Below the pieces are notes generated by a model. The model did no database searches. It was not told where the DNA came from and worked only from the letters and a program-made list of their open reading frames with translations. Positions 1 to 9,531 of a stretch of 64,000 nucleotides of DNA are shown in pieces. Both the position numbers and the translations under genes were made by a program. The stretch is from Pseudomaricurvus alcaniphilus (GTDB lineage: Bacteria > Pseudomonadota > Gammaproteobacteria > Pseudomonadales > Cellvibrionaceae), in contig NZ_JAAOIX010000001.1 of NCBI RefSeq assembly GCF_011440395.1, positions 496,001-560,000 of the forward strand. Direction: 5' to 3'. Position 1 is the stretch's first letter, and each line of letters opens with the position of its first letter.

Positions 1-655
1 GCAAGGTGGAGACCACAATAAAATAGTAATTGCCGGCCGCACTCACTTCGTACTCGGCATCGACCAAATGCGCCGCCTCACTGGAGAGGCCGGCCAGGAT
101 CACATCCAGCGGACCGATCAGCAAATTGGCACTGTAGCCGCCGGACACCCCGGCAAAGGCCGCCGCAATACCGGCCAGCGGATGACGACCGACCGCCACA
201 AACATCATCGCCGCCAGCGGCACCAGCACCACGTAGCCAGTATCCGCTGCCAGGCTGGACATCACCCCGGCGAACACCACGATAAAGGTCAACAAACCGG
301 CCGGGGCCCGGGTCACTCCGGCACGCAACACCGCGCCAATCAGGCCGCTGTGCTCGGCAATACCGATGCCCATAATTGCCACCAGCACTGTGCCCACCGG
401 CGCAAACTGGGTGAAATTGGTTACCGTCTGGGTGAGAATTTTGTGCAACCCGACACTATTCAGCAGGTTAATGGCCTGTACAGTATCGCCACTGACCGGA
501 TGCACGGCACTGACCCCAGCCAGTGCACACAGCAGCGACAACAGCAACACCAGGCCACAGAGATAGACAAACAACATGGCCGGGTGAGGAAGACGATTAC
601 CGATATGCTCGAGGCGGGACAGGAAGCGATTTAGCGGGTTTGCTTGTATGGACAA
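1..655 (-). CDS. AbgT family transporter (p-aminobenzoyl-glutamate type), 3' part beyond the window
   Basis: Reverse-strand frame open from a TTG at 655 to the left edge, giving the first ~218 residues. The N-terminus reads [18 protein letters not shown] followed by a hydrophobic segment, then [20 protein letters not shown] and [19 protein letters not shown]. This order of an amphipathic ERIGNxLPHP-like head, a first membrane segment and a GRHP-AG-AA-AGV motif is that of the AbgT family, inner-membrane carriers of p-aminobenzoyl-glutamate and related compounds or antimetabolites. The TTG start is chosen because an AAAGGAGA ribosome site lies 7 nt upstream and no ATG or GTG fits. Substrate cannot be read from the sequence. 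Confidence 0.82.
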   Translation of the reverse strand, partial: MSIQANPLNRFLSRLEHIGNRLPHPAMLFVYLCGLVLLLSLLCALAGVSAVHPVSGDTVQAINLLNSVGLHKILTQTVTNFTQFAPVGTVLVAIMGIGIAEHSGLIGAVLRAGVTRAPAGLLTFIVVFAGVMSSLAADTGYVVLVPLAAMMFVAVGRHPLAGIAAAFAGVSGGYSANLLIGPLDVILAGLSSEAAHLVDAEYEVSAAGNYYFIVVSTL

Positions 656-879
656 TACGATTCTCCTTTGCAGGCGCCAGTCTAGCCATTCGAGACCCGC
701 AACGGCAACTGGAATTTGTCCGCACTCTGGGCTATCTTGGCCGCCACTGAAAATTCAAGGCCGTCGTTCTGGCGGCAAACCAGGCAACAGAAAAGCGCGC
801 CTTAAATAACGATGTAACATGGAAGGTTTAAATAACAATTGCAGCGTCGCACCTGCAAAGGCTGACATAGAGGTTAACA

Positions 880-1914
880 ATGGCCAATAAAATGGATACA
901 GACCCCCGCATAGATCCACGCATCAAAGCCCTGTTTGGAAGGCTTCCCGCTCAGGCCCTGCCGGATGTCAGCAGTCGCGAGGAAATACTGGCGGCGGCCA
1001 ACACCCCGACCGCGGCGGCGGCCCGGCAGGGCCTGAGCGCTTTCCTCGACACCTGTGACAACGAACAGGTCGCCCCGCAGCACGGCCTGCGCATCCAGGA
1101 TTACGAATTTACCTCCGCACCGGATGGCAATACCGCCAGAATCCAGTTTATCCGGCCGGACAACAGCGAGATCCTGCCCTGTATCTACTACATTCACGGC
1201 GGTGGCATGCAGGTGATGTCCTGCTACGAAGGCAACTACCGGGCCTGGGGGAAAATACTCGCCGCCCAGGGCGTCGCGGTTGCCATGGTGGATTTTCGCA
1301 ACGCCACGGTGCCCTCTTCCGTGCCTGAGATCGGGCCTTTCCCGGCCGGTCTCAACGACTGTGTCAGCGGTTTGCAATGGGTGGCGAGCAATGCGGAACT
1401 GCTCGGCATCGACAACCGGCACCTGATCGTCGCCGGTGAGAGTGGCGGCGGCAACCTGGCCATTGCCACTGGCTTGAAACTGAAGCAGGCAGGTGCACTG
1501 GACCTGATCCAGGGTATCTACGCGCTCTGCCCCTATATCGCCGGCGCCTGGCCACAGGACAAGTACCCCTCCTCCTACGAGAACAACGGGCTGCTGATCG
1601 ACCTGCACAACAACCAGGGCGCCATGGCCTACGGCATCAAAGAGTTTGAACAGCGCAACCCACTGGCCTGGCCGGCCTTTGCCAGCGAGGCGGATGTCGC
1701 CGGTTTAGTGCCCATGGTTATCAGTGTCAATGAATGCGACCCGCTGCGCGATGAAGGCATCGAGTTTTATCGTTTGCTGCTGCGCGCCGGCGTCAAGGCT
1801 CGCTGCCGGCAAGTGATGGGCACCATTCACGGTACGGAAATATTCCCGGTGGCCTGCCCGGACATCAGCCGCGACACCGCCGCCAGCATCGCCCATTTTT
1901 GCCGCTACGGTTAA
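880..1914 (+). CDS. Alpha/beta hydrolase, hormone-sensitive-lipase-like esterase (family IV)
   Basis: 344-residue protein. The oxyanion-hole motif YYIHGGGM is at about residues 104-110, the nucleophile motif GESGG places Ser188, and the likely acid and base are Asp287 (NECDPLRDEG) and His317 (TIHGTE). This is the full HSL / bacterial family IV esterase set, so a cytoplasmic carboxylesterase acting on short or medium acyl esters is expected. No signal peptide is seen. The gene is followed 31 bp later by a co-oriented NAD(P)-binding reductase, so the two may be cotranscribed. The natural substrate is not visible. Confidence 0.9.
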   Translation: MANKMDTDPRIDPRIKALFGRLPAQALPDVSSREEILAAANTPTAAAARQGLSAFLDTCDNEQVAPQHGLRIQDYEFTSAPDGNTARIQFIRPDNSEILPCIYYIHGGGMQVMSCYEGNYRAWGKILAAQGVAVAMVDFRNATVPSSVPEIGPFPAGLNDCVSGLQWVASNAELLGIDNRHLIVAGESGGGNLAIATGLKLKQAGALDLIQGIYALCPYIAGAWPQDKYPSSYENNGLLIDLHNNQGAMAYGIKEFEQRNPLAWPAFASEADVAGLVPMVISVNECDPLRDEGIEFYRLLLRAGVKARCRQVMGTIHGTEIFPVACPDISRDTAASIAHFCRYG

Positions 1915-1945
1915 CTCCCTCGTCCACCCAGCAGAAGACAATCCC

Positions 1946-2605
1946 ATGACAACTGCCATCGTTATCGGCGCTACCGGCCTCACCGGCAGCAGTATTACCC
2001 GACACCTGCTCGATGCAGAACAGTACCGCCAGGTAATCGTACTCTCCCGGCGCGAGCTTGCCTTACGCCACGACAAACTGACCAACCACGTGGTGAATTT
2101 TGACCAGCCGAAAAAATGGCAGCACCTGCTCCAGGGTGACGATTTGTTTTCCGCCCTCGGCACCACCCGCAAGCAGGCCGGCAGCAAACACGAACAGTAC
2201 CGGGTTGACTACACCTACCAGGCCAACGCAATCCAGGCCGCGGCACGCAATGGGGTGCAGCGGCTATTCCTGGTCTCATCCCCCAATGCCAGCCAGAAGT
2301 CGCCGCTGTTTTACACAAAAATGAAGGGTAAGCTGGAAGATTTTGCCCGCCAGCAAAGCTTTCCAACCCTGGCCATATTCCAGCCCTCGTTGATCACTGG
2401 CGATCGTGCGGACCATCGCAGCGCGGAAAAACTGGCTGCCCCGGTCATTGACACCCTCAGCCGCTGGATACCCGGTGCCAGCAAGTATCGTCCCATCAGC
2501 GGCGCCCAGCTCGGCCAGGCCATTGTGGCCTGCGCCTGCAGTGACCTGCCTCCCGGCGAACACACCTTTGTGCTGGGTAAAATTTTCCAGTTTCTCGAGT
2601 CGTGA
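1946..2605 (+). CDS. NAD(P)-binding Rossmann oxidoreductase, HTATIP2/atypical SDR-like
   Basis: 219 residues. The N-terminal glycine-rich loop IGATGLTGSS (residues ~7-16) follows a short beta strand, as in atypical short-chain dehydrogenases of the NAD(P)H-binding / TIP30-like group. Later segments FLVSSPNAS and FYTKMKGKLE match the group's strand-4 and YxxxK-like region (Tyr-Thr-Lys-Met-Lys-Gly-Lys). Its size is typical for the small bacterial members. It lies 31 bp after the esterase gene and converges on the operon ending at 2667. Substrate unknown; reductase or epimerase activity is inferred from fold only. Confidence 0.8.
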   Translation: MTTAIVIGATGLTGSSITRHLLDAEQYRQVIVLSRRELALRHDKLTNHVVNFDQPKKWQHLLQGDDLFSALGTTRKQAGSKHEQYRVDYTYQANAIQAAARNGVQRLFLVSSPNASQKSPLFYTKMKGKLEDFARQQSFPTLAIFQPSLITGDRADHRSAEKLAAPVIDTLSRWIPGASKYRPISGAQLGQAIVACACSDLPPGEHTFVLGKIFQFLES

Positions 2606-2666
2606 CAGCCCGCCGTGGGGCATTTAACGGCATGGAGGGAATCGCTGGTCGGTGCCGGACCGGGCT

Positions 2667-3506
2667 TTACTGCGCTGCCTCAATTACGGTCATTTGTGCA
2701 GCTGCATCCGGCTCGTCCGGATAGCGGTAGTGAATTTCCACCCGCGGTAACTGGCCATCCGCCAGTGCCACGTTGCCCACGCCCCGGTAGGTCAACAGTC
2801 GCGCGCCACTGTTTTCATACACCAGGTGAACCGGATCGCGCAGCAACAAATTCAACAGCATTGAGTCGGGGTAGATTCGAAAGCAGGTGGTTTGCGCCGG
2901 CCCATCGGCGCAGCGGGTTTTGGCCACCACCATATCCAATAGCCGGCCACTGCTGGCGAGGGGGAACTGGATCGCCTGCTTTTGCCCCTGCAACAGGCTG
3001 TACCACTTGCTGCGGATAAACGGATCGAAACCGGCATCGATGACCAGGCTGCGCTGGTCACTGACTGGCGCCAGGGTGCGTTGCATTGCCTCGCCAGTAG
3101 CGTGGTGATACATGGCTACTTGCAACGGGGCCGGCGCAGACTCCGCCGGCACCACATCCACCCCGATCACGCGGCCGGTGAAGTAATTCTGTTGGCGAAA
3201 AGAGGGTTGTGACAGGGGTTCGCCAAAGGCCAGGGTTTTCTCCGCCAGCAAGCTGCCGTCGGGCAACTCATACACCACCCGGTGTATATGGCCCTGCGTA
3301 TTGCGATAGAGGTATTCGCGGTAGGCGAGTTGATCGGAACCTGCCAAAAAGGCTTCACCAACAATTTCCGCCGCCGCCGACTGGCTCGCCGCGCCTGCCC
3401 CCAAGGCAGCGGGAATATGCAGCAGTGCCGCTGCCAGCCACCCTGCTATTGCGCAGCTCAAACCCGCTGACCGGCGCTGACCACCAGAAACCTCAGTCCA
3501 GATCAT
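2667..3506 (-). CDS. Secreted protein of unknown function, last gene of the ECF-regulated operon
   Basis: 279 residues, not recognised. The N-terminus has a basic stretch followed by the hydrophobic run AGWLAAALLHIPAALGAGA, a plausible signal peptide, so a periplasmic location is likely. The rest is mixed beta-rich sequence with a paired-cysteine segment (KTRCADGPAQTTCF) that could form a disulfide. Its ATG overlaps the stop of the DUF2878 gene (ATGA), so it is the seventh and last cistron of the operon starting at 8569. In related loci the position after DUF2878 is often held by a DUF3833 lipoprotein; this protein is longer and has no lipobox, so it is not called as that family. Confidence 0.72.
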   Translation of the reverse strand: MIWTEVSGGQRRSAGLSCAIAGWLAAALLHIPAALGAGAASQSAAAEIVGEAFLAGSDQLAYREYLYRNTQGHIHRVVYELPDGSLLAEKTLAFGEPLSQPSFRQQNYFTGRVIGVDVVPAESAPAPLQVAMYHHATGEAMQRTLAPVSDQRSLVIDAGFDPFIRSKWYSLLQGQKQAIQFPLASSGRLLDMVVAKTRCADGPAQTTCFRIYPDSMLLNLLLRDPVHLVYENSGARLLTYRGVGNVALADGQLPRVEIHYRYPDEPDAAAQMTVIEAAQ

Positions 3507-4024
3507 TGTTTACTGCCCTCTTCCACATGCCGCGCCGACAGGGCCAGCAGCGGCAACAAAATTGCCCAAATCACAGCCAACACCCCCAGCGCAATCACGC
3601 TATCGCTAAATTCCAGCGGCGCCAGCTTCTCGCCCGCCCAGTAGCTGAAGGGTGGAAATACCGCGCCCAGCAGCATCGCCAGGCCCAGATTGCGCTGCAA
3701 AAAAGCGAAGGCGTGGCACAGTGTGGTGGCAAACATAACCCAGATGCACAGCAACCACAGGGGCGCTACCCACTCATTGCCAGCCACCAGGAACACGCCC
3801 TGCCACACCAGCACACTGTCGATGGCATAGCCCGCGGCCGCCACCGCCATAATCAAGCCCCACTCGCGCCGCGACCTGGACCAATAGCACCAGTGCAGCA
3901 CCAACAGCACCGCGGTGGCAAGCAGTGCATAGCGGCTACTGCCCTGCACCGCCACCAACCAGCCCAGCTGGAACAGGAGCCCGTTGAGCGCGGCTTTAAC
4001 TGCGCTGTTACTCCACTCGGGCAC
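3503..4024 (-). CDS. DUF2878 family inner-membrane protein
   Basis: 173 residues from a GTG at 4024. The segment AALNGLLFQLGWLVAVQG opens the protein and several further hydrophobic helices follow, including AVLLVLHWCYW and FAFLQRNLGLAMLLGAVF, matching the ~170-residue, multi-helix DUF2878 family. The GTG start overlaps the end of the upstream methyltransferase gene by 17 bp and has no clear ribosome site, suggesting translational coupling; the longer upstream reading lies wholly inside that gene. DUF2878 genes are known companions of the CFA-like/DUF1365/amine oxidase set in ChrR-RpoE regulons. Biochemical function unknown. Confidence 0.8.
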   Translation of the reverse strand: MPEWSNSAVKAALNGLLFQLGWLVAVQGSSRYALLATAVLLVLHWCYWSRSRREWGLIMAVAAAGYAIDSVLVWQGVFLVAGNEWVAPLWLLCIWVMFATTLCHAFAFLQRNLGLAMLLGAVFPPFSYWAGEKLAPLEFSDSVIALGVLAVIWAILLPLLALSARHVEEGSKQ

Positions 4025-5276
4025 CGGGTTTGGCCATGACCATCTGCACAGTGCTGATCGCTCGTTCACGGAAGCCTCCTTCGCAATAAAGCAGGTAAAA
4101 TTCCCACATCCGACAGAAGGTGTCGTCAAAACCCAGCGCCTTGACCTGGGGCAAATTGCCACTGAAGCGCTGGTACCAGTCGCGCAGGGTATCGGCGTAA
4201 TCAATGCCGATATCCTGTAGATGAGTAATGGTCAGGTCCGTCTTGCGCGCCAGGCAATTGGCCATCACCGTCACCGACGGCAGCGAGCCACCGGGAAAAA
4301 TATATTTCTTGATAAAATCCACACTGGCTTTGGCGGTGGCGTAACGCTGGTCGGTGACGGTTATGGCCTGGATCACCATCAGGCCGTCGGCCTTGAGCCG
4401 TTCGCTGCAAACGCGAAAATACTCCTGATAGTATTCGTGGCCCACGGCCTCGATCATCTCCACCGACACCAGCTTGTCGTACTGGCCCTCCAGTTCCCGG
4501 TAGTCCTTCAATAGCAAGGTAATTTTGTCTTCCAGCCCCTGGGCACGTATCTGCGCCTCGGCGTACTGGAATTGCTCCTTCGACAAGGTGGTGGTGGTTA
4601 CCCTGCAACCGTAATTTTTGGCGGCGTAAATCGCCAGCCCACCCCAACCGGTGCCGATCTCCAACAGGTGATCGCCCGCTTGCAGTTGCAACTTTTGGCA
4701 CAGGGTTTCAAGCTTGAAGATGGACGCCTGCTCCAGGCTCGCTGAAGGCTGCGGATAGATCGCCGCGGAGTACATCATGCTGGGGTCGAGAAACAAACCG
4801 AAGAACTCGTTACTGAGATCGTAGTGGGCGGCGATATTGCGCCGCGATCCGGTCAGGGTATTGGCCTTGAAAGTGTGCAGAAACTTGTCAATGCAGCGCT
4901 GCAGAAACGGCCACTTCACCTCCATACTGTTGAGGGCATCGATATTGCGGGCAAACACCCTGACGACGTTCAACAGCGACGGCGAACTCCAGCTGCCCTG
5001 CATATAGGCCTCACCGGCACCCACCGAGCCGCCGAAGGCAAAATCACGGTAGGCTGAGGGTTGGTGCACAATGATGGTGGCGCAGAGGCCGTCGCTACTT
5101 CCGTCCTCGCCACCTCCCTGCTCACCGAACTGATGCACGCGATCGCCCTCCTTGATAAGCAGCCGTGCGGCGGGCAATTTTTTCAGTGAGCGCAGCACCA
5201 GTGAGCGGGCCAGGTTGTCCAGCCAATTGCCCCTTTGTGTGCCCAAGTCCAGGCTGGAAATATTCATTTCACTCAT
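4008..5276 (-). CDS. Cyclopropane-fatty-acid-synthase-like SAM methyltransferase (CFA/UfaM type)
   Basis: 422 residues. The SAM-binding motif I reads [12 protein letters not shown] (about residues 204-214) and the region before it has [16 protein letters not shown] and MMYSAAIYP, the hallmark lipid-pocket segments of CFA synthases; an ETD-like acidic region and [14 protein letters not shown] follow. The N-terminal ~120 residues are the CFA lipid-binding extension. Such enzymes transfer a methyl or methylene group from SAM to unsaturated acyl chains of membrane phospholipid. In this gene context (amine oxidase, DUF1365, SDR, ECF sigma, ChrR) the product may be a methylated or furan fatty acid precursor rather than a plain cyclopropane; that is inference. 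It overlaps the DUF1365 stop by 8 bp. Confidence 0.92.
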   Translation of the reverse strand: MSEMNISSLDLGTQRGNWLDNLARSLVLRSLKKLPAARLLIKEGDRVHQFGEQGGGEDGSSDGLCATIIVHQPSAYRDFAFGGSVGAGEAYMQGSWSSPSLLNVVRVFARNIDALNSMEVKWPFLQRCIDKFLHTFKANTLTGSRRNIAAHYDLSNEFFGLFLDPSMMYSAAIYPQPSASLEQASIFKLETLCQKLQLQAGDHLLEIGTGWGGLAIYAAKNYGCRVTTTTLSKEQFQYAEAQIRAQGLEDKITLLLKDYRELEGQYDKLVSVEMIEAVGHEYYQEYFRVCSERLKADGLMVIQAITVTDQRYATAKASVDFIKKYIFPGGSLPSVTVMANCLARKTDLTITHLQDIGIDYADTLRDWYQRFSGNLPQVKALGFDDTFCRMWEFYLLYCEGGFRERAISTVQMVMAKPGARVE

Positions 5277-6033
5277 GTGTTACAGACCTTTTTCCTTGCG
5301 GGTGATCGTAGACAGGCGACCGCTTAAACCACAGCTTCATCGCATTCCAGTAAATTCCGCACGCCACCTTCAATGTCATAAACGGATAGCGCAGCAATAT
5401 TCCTTGTAACAAGTGGCGCGACAGCGGCTGTCGCTGCAGGCAGACCGTCGCGTCGAAATCACACCGCTGCGCCTGTAAATTGCGCATGTGAATGACCAGG
5501 CTGTCTGCCGGGCTGTTGCTGCGCCAATCGTATTCAATATTCATGGGGTTGAAGGGCGATACATGCAGCGTCTTTGGAAATTGAATACGCTGCATTTGTG
5601 CGTCCGGGTCACAGTTGAGCACATAGGCGTGTTTTTCCCGCCAGGGCGTATTGGTCACTTCAGCCACCAGCGCCTGCAGGCGATCTTCAGCGTCAAAGCA
5701 GTAATAGCAGACGATGGGGTTGATGATAAAACCGAAATAACGCAGGTTGGCCAGCATCCGTATCGCCCCCCGGGGCCGCCGCCCGGTCTCCGCTTCTACC
5801 TTGTCGCGAATAGCGGTATCCAAAGGCACGGCGGGGTCGCCATAAAAATCGGACCGACAAAAGCGCGCCGGCGCCCAGGCCCGGGCCGACCAGAAAGGGT
5901 GCAATTTTAGCACCCGGGGCAGTTCGGCCAGGTCCAGGTAGAGCATATACACCCGGTAGCGGAACTGGTGGCTGGTGGGGGCAAAGCGGCGGTGCCGGAC
6001 CCAGCCCTGGTAGACGGCGCTGTGCTCAATCAC
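5269..6033 (-). CDS. DUF1365 domain-containing protein
   Basis: 254 residues from a GTG at 6033 that overlaps the amine oxidase stop (GTGA). DUF1365 signatures are clear: [22 protein letters not shown] at the N-terminus, [20 protein letters not shown], the [19 protein letters not shown] block, and a C-terminal [13 protein letters not shown] segment. Proteins of this family are nearly always found between the FAD amine oxidase and CFA-like genes, as here, and probably act on membrane acyl chains together with them. The catalytic role is not established from sequence. Confidence 0.92.
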   Translation of the reverse strand: MIEHSAVYQGWVRHRRFAPTSHQFRYRVYMLYLDLAELPRVLKLHPFWSARAWAPARFCRSDFYGDPAVPLDTAIRDKVEAETGRRPRGAIRMLANLRYFGFIINPIVCYYCFDAEDRLQALVAEVTNTPWREKHAYVLNCDPDAQMQRIQFPKTLHVSPFNPMNIEYDWRSNSPADSLVIHMRNLQAQRCDFDATVCLQRQPLSRHLLQGILLRYPFMTLKVACGIYWNAMKLWFKRSPVYDHPQGKRSVTHE

Positions 6034-7295
6034 CAGTCGACTCCCAGCCCCGCCGCCACTCGCACAGCGCTGTTACAGCCATCTTCGTGAAAACCATTGG
6101 CCCAGTAGGCGCCGCAATACCAGCTGCTATTGACCCCGTTGATGTCCTGCCAGCGCTGGGCGGCGGCGGTGGAAGCCAGGCTAAACACCGGATGACTGTA
6201 ATTGTAGCGGCCGAGAATTTTGTCCGGGTCGATCGCCGCCGTGTCATTCAGGGTGACGCAAAACGTTTCCGGCGCGTCGATTCCCTGCAGCATGTTCATG
6301 TTGTAGGACAGGGTCGCCAGTTCAGTGGGTGCCTGCTTAATGCGATAGTTCCAGCAGGCCCAGGCCAGCGGTCGTTTCGGCAGCAGTCGAGTGTCCGTGT
6401 GCAACACCACATCATTGTCCCGGTAATCCATGCGGCCGAGAATATCGACCTCCTCCGCCGAGGGATCCGCCAGCAGGGCCAGCGCCTGGTCGCTGTGACA
6501 GGCAAACACCACCTGGTCAAACGCCTGGCTGCCGGCGGCAGTTGCCACCACTGCGCCACCCGCCTCCCTTCGCACCGAAGTAACCGGGCAAGCGCGCATA
6601 ATTTTATCCCTGAAGCCCTCGGTCAGGGGATCGAGATAACTGCGCGAGCCGCCCTTGATCACTCGCCACTGGGGCCTGTCGTTGATACTGAGCAGACCGT
6701 GATTTTTAAAAAAGCGCACAAAGAACAACAGCGGAAACTCCAGCATTCCCTCGCTCGAAGCCGACCAGATTGCCGCGCCCATCGGCAACAGGTAGCGCCG
6801 GGTGAAGTACTCGCCATAATCGTGCCGGGCCAGGTATTCACCGAGGGTGGTGGCGCTGGCTATGGCGCCGCTGTCGAGATCCGCCTGGGCCTGCCGGTTA
6901 AACCGCACAATATCCTTGAGCATGCCCCAAAAATACGGATTGGCCAGATTGCGGCGCTGGGCGAACAAGCCATTGAGTGAGGTGCCGTTGTATTCCAGCC
7001 CGGTCTGCTCGCAACTGACGCTGAAACTCATATCCGTGGGCAGTGACTCCACCCCCAACTGATCCAGCAAGCGAATAAACGTCGGATAGGTGCGGTCGTT
7101 AAAGACGATAAAGCCGGTGTCCACCGGGTACTGCCGGCCATGCAGGTTGACTGTTTTGGTGGCGGTATGACCACCGATGTCAGCCGCAGCCTCAAACACG
7201 GTGATGTCATAACGCTGCTGCAACAGGTAGGCACATGTGAGCCCGGAAATACCGCTGCCAATAATTGCAATTTTCAAATTTTTATCCCCGCCCAT
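6030..7295 (-). CDS. FAD-dependent amine oxidase/desaturase-like protein of the ChrR regulon
   Basis: 421 residues from the ATG at 7295. The dinucleotide-binding motif [18 protein letters not shown] stands at residues ~8-25, followed by the second FAD motif with [14 protein letters not shown] and [15 protein letters not shown], typical of the NAD/FAD-binding amine-oxidase family linked to cyclopropane synthase. The open frame extends upstream to 7403 but that part lies in the SDR gene and lacks family similarity. A TTG eight codons later with a GGGGAT site could also be used. It probably oxidises or desaturates fatty acyl chains with the neighbouring methyltransferase; this is inferred from context. 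Confidence 0.9.
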   Translation of the reverse strand: MGGDKNLKIAIIGSGISGLTCAYLLQQRYDITVFEAAADIGGHTATKTVNLHGRQYPVDTGFIVFNDRTYPTFIRLLDQLGVESLPTDMSFSVSCEQTGLEYNGTSLNGLFAQRRNLANPYFWGMLKDIVRFNRQAQADLDSGAIASATTLGEYLARHDYGEYFTRRYLLPMGAAIWSASSEGMLEFPLLFFVRFFKNHGLLSINDRPQWRVIKGGSRSYLDPLTEGFRDKIMRACPVTSVRREAGGAVVATAAGSQAFDQVVFACHSDQALALLADPSAEEVDILGRMDYRDNDVVLHTDTRLLPKRPLAWACWNYRIKQAPTELATLSYNMNMLQGIDAPETFCVTLNDTAAIDPDKILGRYNYSHPVFSLASTAAAQRWQDINGVNSSWYCGAYWANGFHEDGCNSAVRVAAGLGVDW

Positions 7296-7326
7296 GAAAT
7301 TCAAGCCCGCCCCAGCACTGCGCCTG

Positions 7327-8097
7327 TCAGGCCCGGCTCCGCCGCGCCACAATCCGCCGGCACCAGAACTGCGGAGCCAGTTCAGCCAGCGCCAGAACCG
7401 CATTGAGACGAGTCGGGAACTGCACCAGCAGTGGCCGCTTTGCCACCTTGTTTAAAATAATTTTTGCCGCCTTCTCCACCGACATCACAAACGGCATGGG
7501 AAAGTCGTTTTTCCGGGTCAGCGGGGTATCCACGAAGCCGGGTTGCACGACAGTGACATCGATACCCCGCTGCTGCATATCCACGGCCATACACTGCATA
7601 AAGTAGCTCAACGCGGCCTTGGAGGCACCGTAGGCCTGGGACCTGGGAAAGGCGGCGCGACTGGCCTGGGAACCGATGGCGACCACGTGACCGCGCCCGA
7701 TCCGATGCTGCTCCAGCAGTGGCAGGGCCGCCTGCAAACAGTTGATCGAGCCGAAGAAGTTGACTTCCATAATCCGCCGCAGCATGCCCCAGTCCGGCTG
7801 CTTGACGTCGAAGTATTCGCAGGTGCCGGCATTGAGAATTATCCGGTCCAGCCACGGTGAAGCCGCCTCCAATTTGGCCTGCAAGCTCTCGGCGGCGTCG
7901 GCTGCGGCGATGTCGCCGGGCACCGGCACGAGATCGCCAACACTGCCCTCTGCCAGCTCTTGCAGCGCCTGCTGGTTGCGGCCGGTGATCAGCACCCGAT
8001 TGCCCCTGGCGGCCAACTGCAAAGCCAGTTCCCGACCGATGCCACTGCTCGCGCCTGTCACCCAGATAACTTCCCCGTTCAATGCATCAGTGCTCAT
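7327..8097 (-). CDS. Short-chain dehydrogenase/reductase
   Basis: 256 residues. The cofactor motif TGASSGIG is at residues 14-21, the NAG motif at ILNAGTCEY, and the catalytic Tyr-Lys pair at QAYGASKAAL; this is a complete classical SDR. The ATG at 8097 has a GGAAG ribosome site about 7 nt upstream; a GTG two codons earlier falls inside that site, so the ATG is preferred. It is the second cistron of the ECF-driven operon and stops 32 bp before the amine oxidase start. SDRs are standard members of this singlet-oxygen gene set. Substrate unknown. Confidence 0.92.
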   Translation of the reverse strand: MSTDALNGEVIWVTGASSGIGRELALQLAARGNRVLITGRNQQALQELAEGSVGDLVPVPGDIAAADAAESLQAKLEAASPWLDRIILNAGTCEYFDVKQPDWGMLRRIMEVNFFGSINCLQAALPLLEQHRIGRGHVVAIGSQASRAAFPRSQAYGASKAALSYFMQCMAVDMQQRGIDVTVVQPGFVDTPLTRKNDFPMPFVMSVEKAAKIILNKVAKRPLLVQFPTRLNAVLALAELAPQFWCRRIVARRSRA

Positions 8098-8149
8098 AAC
8101 CACTTCCTTCCAATCAGGTGCTTCAAATTGTGTTCGTCAGGAACCGGAA

Positions 8150-8569
8150 TTAACTGGCCAACCGCGCCTTTACCCAGCGGGTCATGCCGCCCAGCACTGG
8201 CACGTGTTCGTACACCATCTGCCCCAGGTCATAGACGTCTTCGTGAAAGTAGATGCGATCATCGAACTGGATGTGACTCATACCCCGCACCGTGTGGGTC
8301 TTGTCACCCAGTCGCGGGTGCCTGAAGTTCATATTCCACTTGATGTAGGCGGCATCAGCGGCCACCAATTCGTCCAGGTACTCGAACTTGCAAAAATCCA
8401 GCGTCTGGCACATATCTTCCATATAGGTGAGCAGAGATGCCGCCGAGTGCACTTCATGCACCGGATCTTTGAATTTGACGTTGTCATGATAGACACGATT
8501 AAAACTGCGGGTATTTACGGGGCCCAGCTCTCTGTAGAGGGCTTTAAACTCATCTAGCAAGGGTGGCAC
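8150..8569 (-). CDS. NTF2-like (SnoaL-type) protein, first gene of the ECF-driven operon
   Basis: 139 residues beginning at a GTG (8569) with GGAGAAGG upstream. The sequence LLDEFKALYRELG, YHDNVKFKDPVHEVH, IKWNMNFRHPRLG and IQFDDRIYFHEDVYD follows the pattern of nuclear transport factor 2-like domains (a helix pair followed by a curved sheet) and is the type found as leader gene in ChrR-regulated operons. No catalytic role is evident; a small hydrophobic ligand is a reasonable guess. It is followed by the SDR gene in the complementary direction of transcription with 52 bp between them. Confidence 0.85.
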   Translation of the reverse strand: MPPLLDEFKALYRELGPVNTRSFNRVYHDNVKFKDPVHEVHSAASLLTYMEDMCQTLDFCKFEYLDELVAADAAYIKWNMNFRHPRLGDKTHTVRGMSHIQFDDRIYFHEDVYDLGQMVYEHVPVLGGMTRWVKARLAS

Positions 8570-8633
8570 TGGCCTTCTCCTGATCTGTGACTACCGGTGC
8601 TCGCACCTGCGGCCCGGTTGATCCATGCTATTG

Positions 8634-8661
8634 CTTACGCCCGGGGCCTCAGCCCAGATCA
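8634..8661 (-). promoter_or_regulatory. Candidate ECF (RpoE/ChrR) promoter of the fatty-acid modification operon
   Basis: Reverse strand: -35 TGATCT (8656-8661), 16-nt spacer, -10 CGTAAG (8634-8639). This is close to the TGATC/CGTA consensus of ECF11-type sigma factors that work with ChrR. It lies about 65 nt upstream of the GTG at 8569 and matches in spacing a second promoter on the other strand in front of the sigma gene. Confidence 0.65.
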
Positions 8662-8861
8662 CTTGCACTGAATGCACCGACCTTGAACGACCTTCTTTTA
8701 TCAAGATTATTTACCCCAGCCACCGGCTCGCTTACACCCGGCACCCCTGCAGCCACTTTAAGCCGCTTTAACCGGCAGAGACAGACTGGCTATCGATATG
8801 ATTGCTGCTGACCGATAGGGCCGCCGCTGAAACCGCACCAACGAAAAAAGCTGTAACGCGT

Positions 8862-8889
8862 TGAACCGTCGCCACAGCAGCGGCGTATA
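8862..8889 (+). promoter_or_regulatory. Candidate autoregulatory ECF promoter of the rpoE-chrR pair
   Basis: Forward strand: -35 TGAACC (8862-8867), 16-nt spacer, -10 CGTATA (8884-8889), about 55 nt upstream of the sigma factor ATG at 8944. Same spacer length and same CGTA core as the divergent promoter at 8634-8661, consistent with both sides being served by this sigma factor. Confidence 0.55.
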
Positions 8890-8943
8890 AAGGACATAGC
8901 TTATTTCTTCAGCCAACGTTAGCATACCGACATCGGGGCACCA

Positions 8944-9531
8944 ATGAGAATCGCAGTGACGTCCAGGCCAGGCACCATAGAACACCAGGAATTAATGAAG
9001 CGGGTGGCAAAAGACCGAGATCGGGATGCCTTTGCCGAGCTATTCGAACACTTTGCTCCCCTGATCCGCTCCTACAGCCTCGCCCGTGACCCGGGCGCTC
9101 ACCTGGTGGCCGATGAATTGGTGCAAGAGGTACTGATTCGAGTCTGGCTCAAAGCGCACACCTACAACTCCAGCAAAGCCAACGTCAACACCTGGATCTT
9201 TACCCTGGCGCGAAACTGTCGCATCGACTACCTGCGCCGCAACGGCCGTTACGCCAGCGAGGTCGATGCCGACGACCTGTTTGCCGCCATCGAAGCGGAC
9301 GAACCCGGCCCGTTTGAAACGACCCAGCAGCGCCACACCGCCGATCGTATTCAGCGCGGCCTGGATCAACTGCCAGTTGACCAGAGCAACGTGCTGGCGA
9401 AGATTTACCTGGAAGGCAAGACCCAGCAGGAAGCGGCCGCTGAGCTGCGTATTCCCCTGGGCACCGTTAAATCCCGGGTGCGCCTGGCCTTACAAAAGCT
9501 GGAGGTTTTAATTCGAGGTGAAGAACAATGA
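8944..9531 (+). CDS. rpoE: ECF sigma factor, RpoE of the RpoE-ChrR (ECF11) type
   Basis: 195 residues. Region 2 reads FAELFEHFAPLIRSYSLARD and LVQEVLIRVWLKAHTYNSSK, NVNTWIFTLARNCRIDYLRR; region 4 reads QLPVDQSNVLAKIYLEGKTQQEAAAELRIP and GTVKSRVRLALQKL, a helix-turn-helix for the -35 element. The ATG at 8944 has GGGG upstream; a shorter start at Met19 is possible. It overlaps the anti-sigma gene by 4 bp (ATGA), the typical sigma/anti-sigma coupling. Expected role: RNA polymerase subunit directing transcription of the divergent operon and of its own gene after singlet oxygen or related membrane oxidative stress. Confidence 0.93.
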   Translation: MRIAVTSRPGTIEHQELMKRVAKDRDRDAFAELFEHFAPLIRSYSLARDPGAHLVADELVQEVLIRVWLKAHTYNSSKANVNTWIFTLARNCRIDYLRRNGRYASEVDADDLFAAIEADEPGPFETTQQRHTADRIQRGLDQLPVDQSNVLAKIYLEGKTQQEAAAELRIPLGTVKSRVRLALQKLEVLIRGEEQ

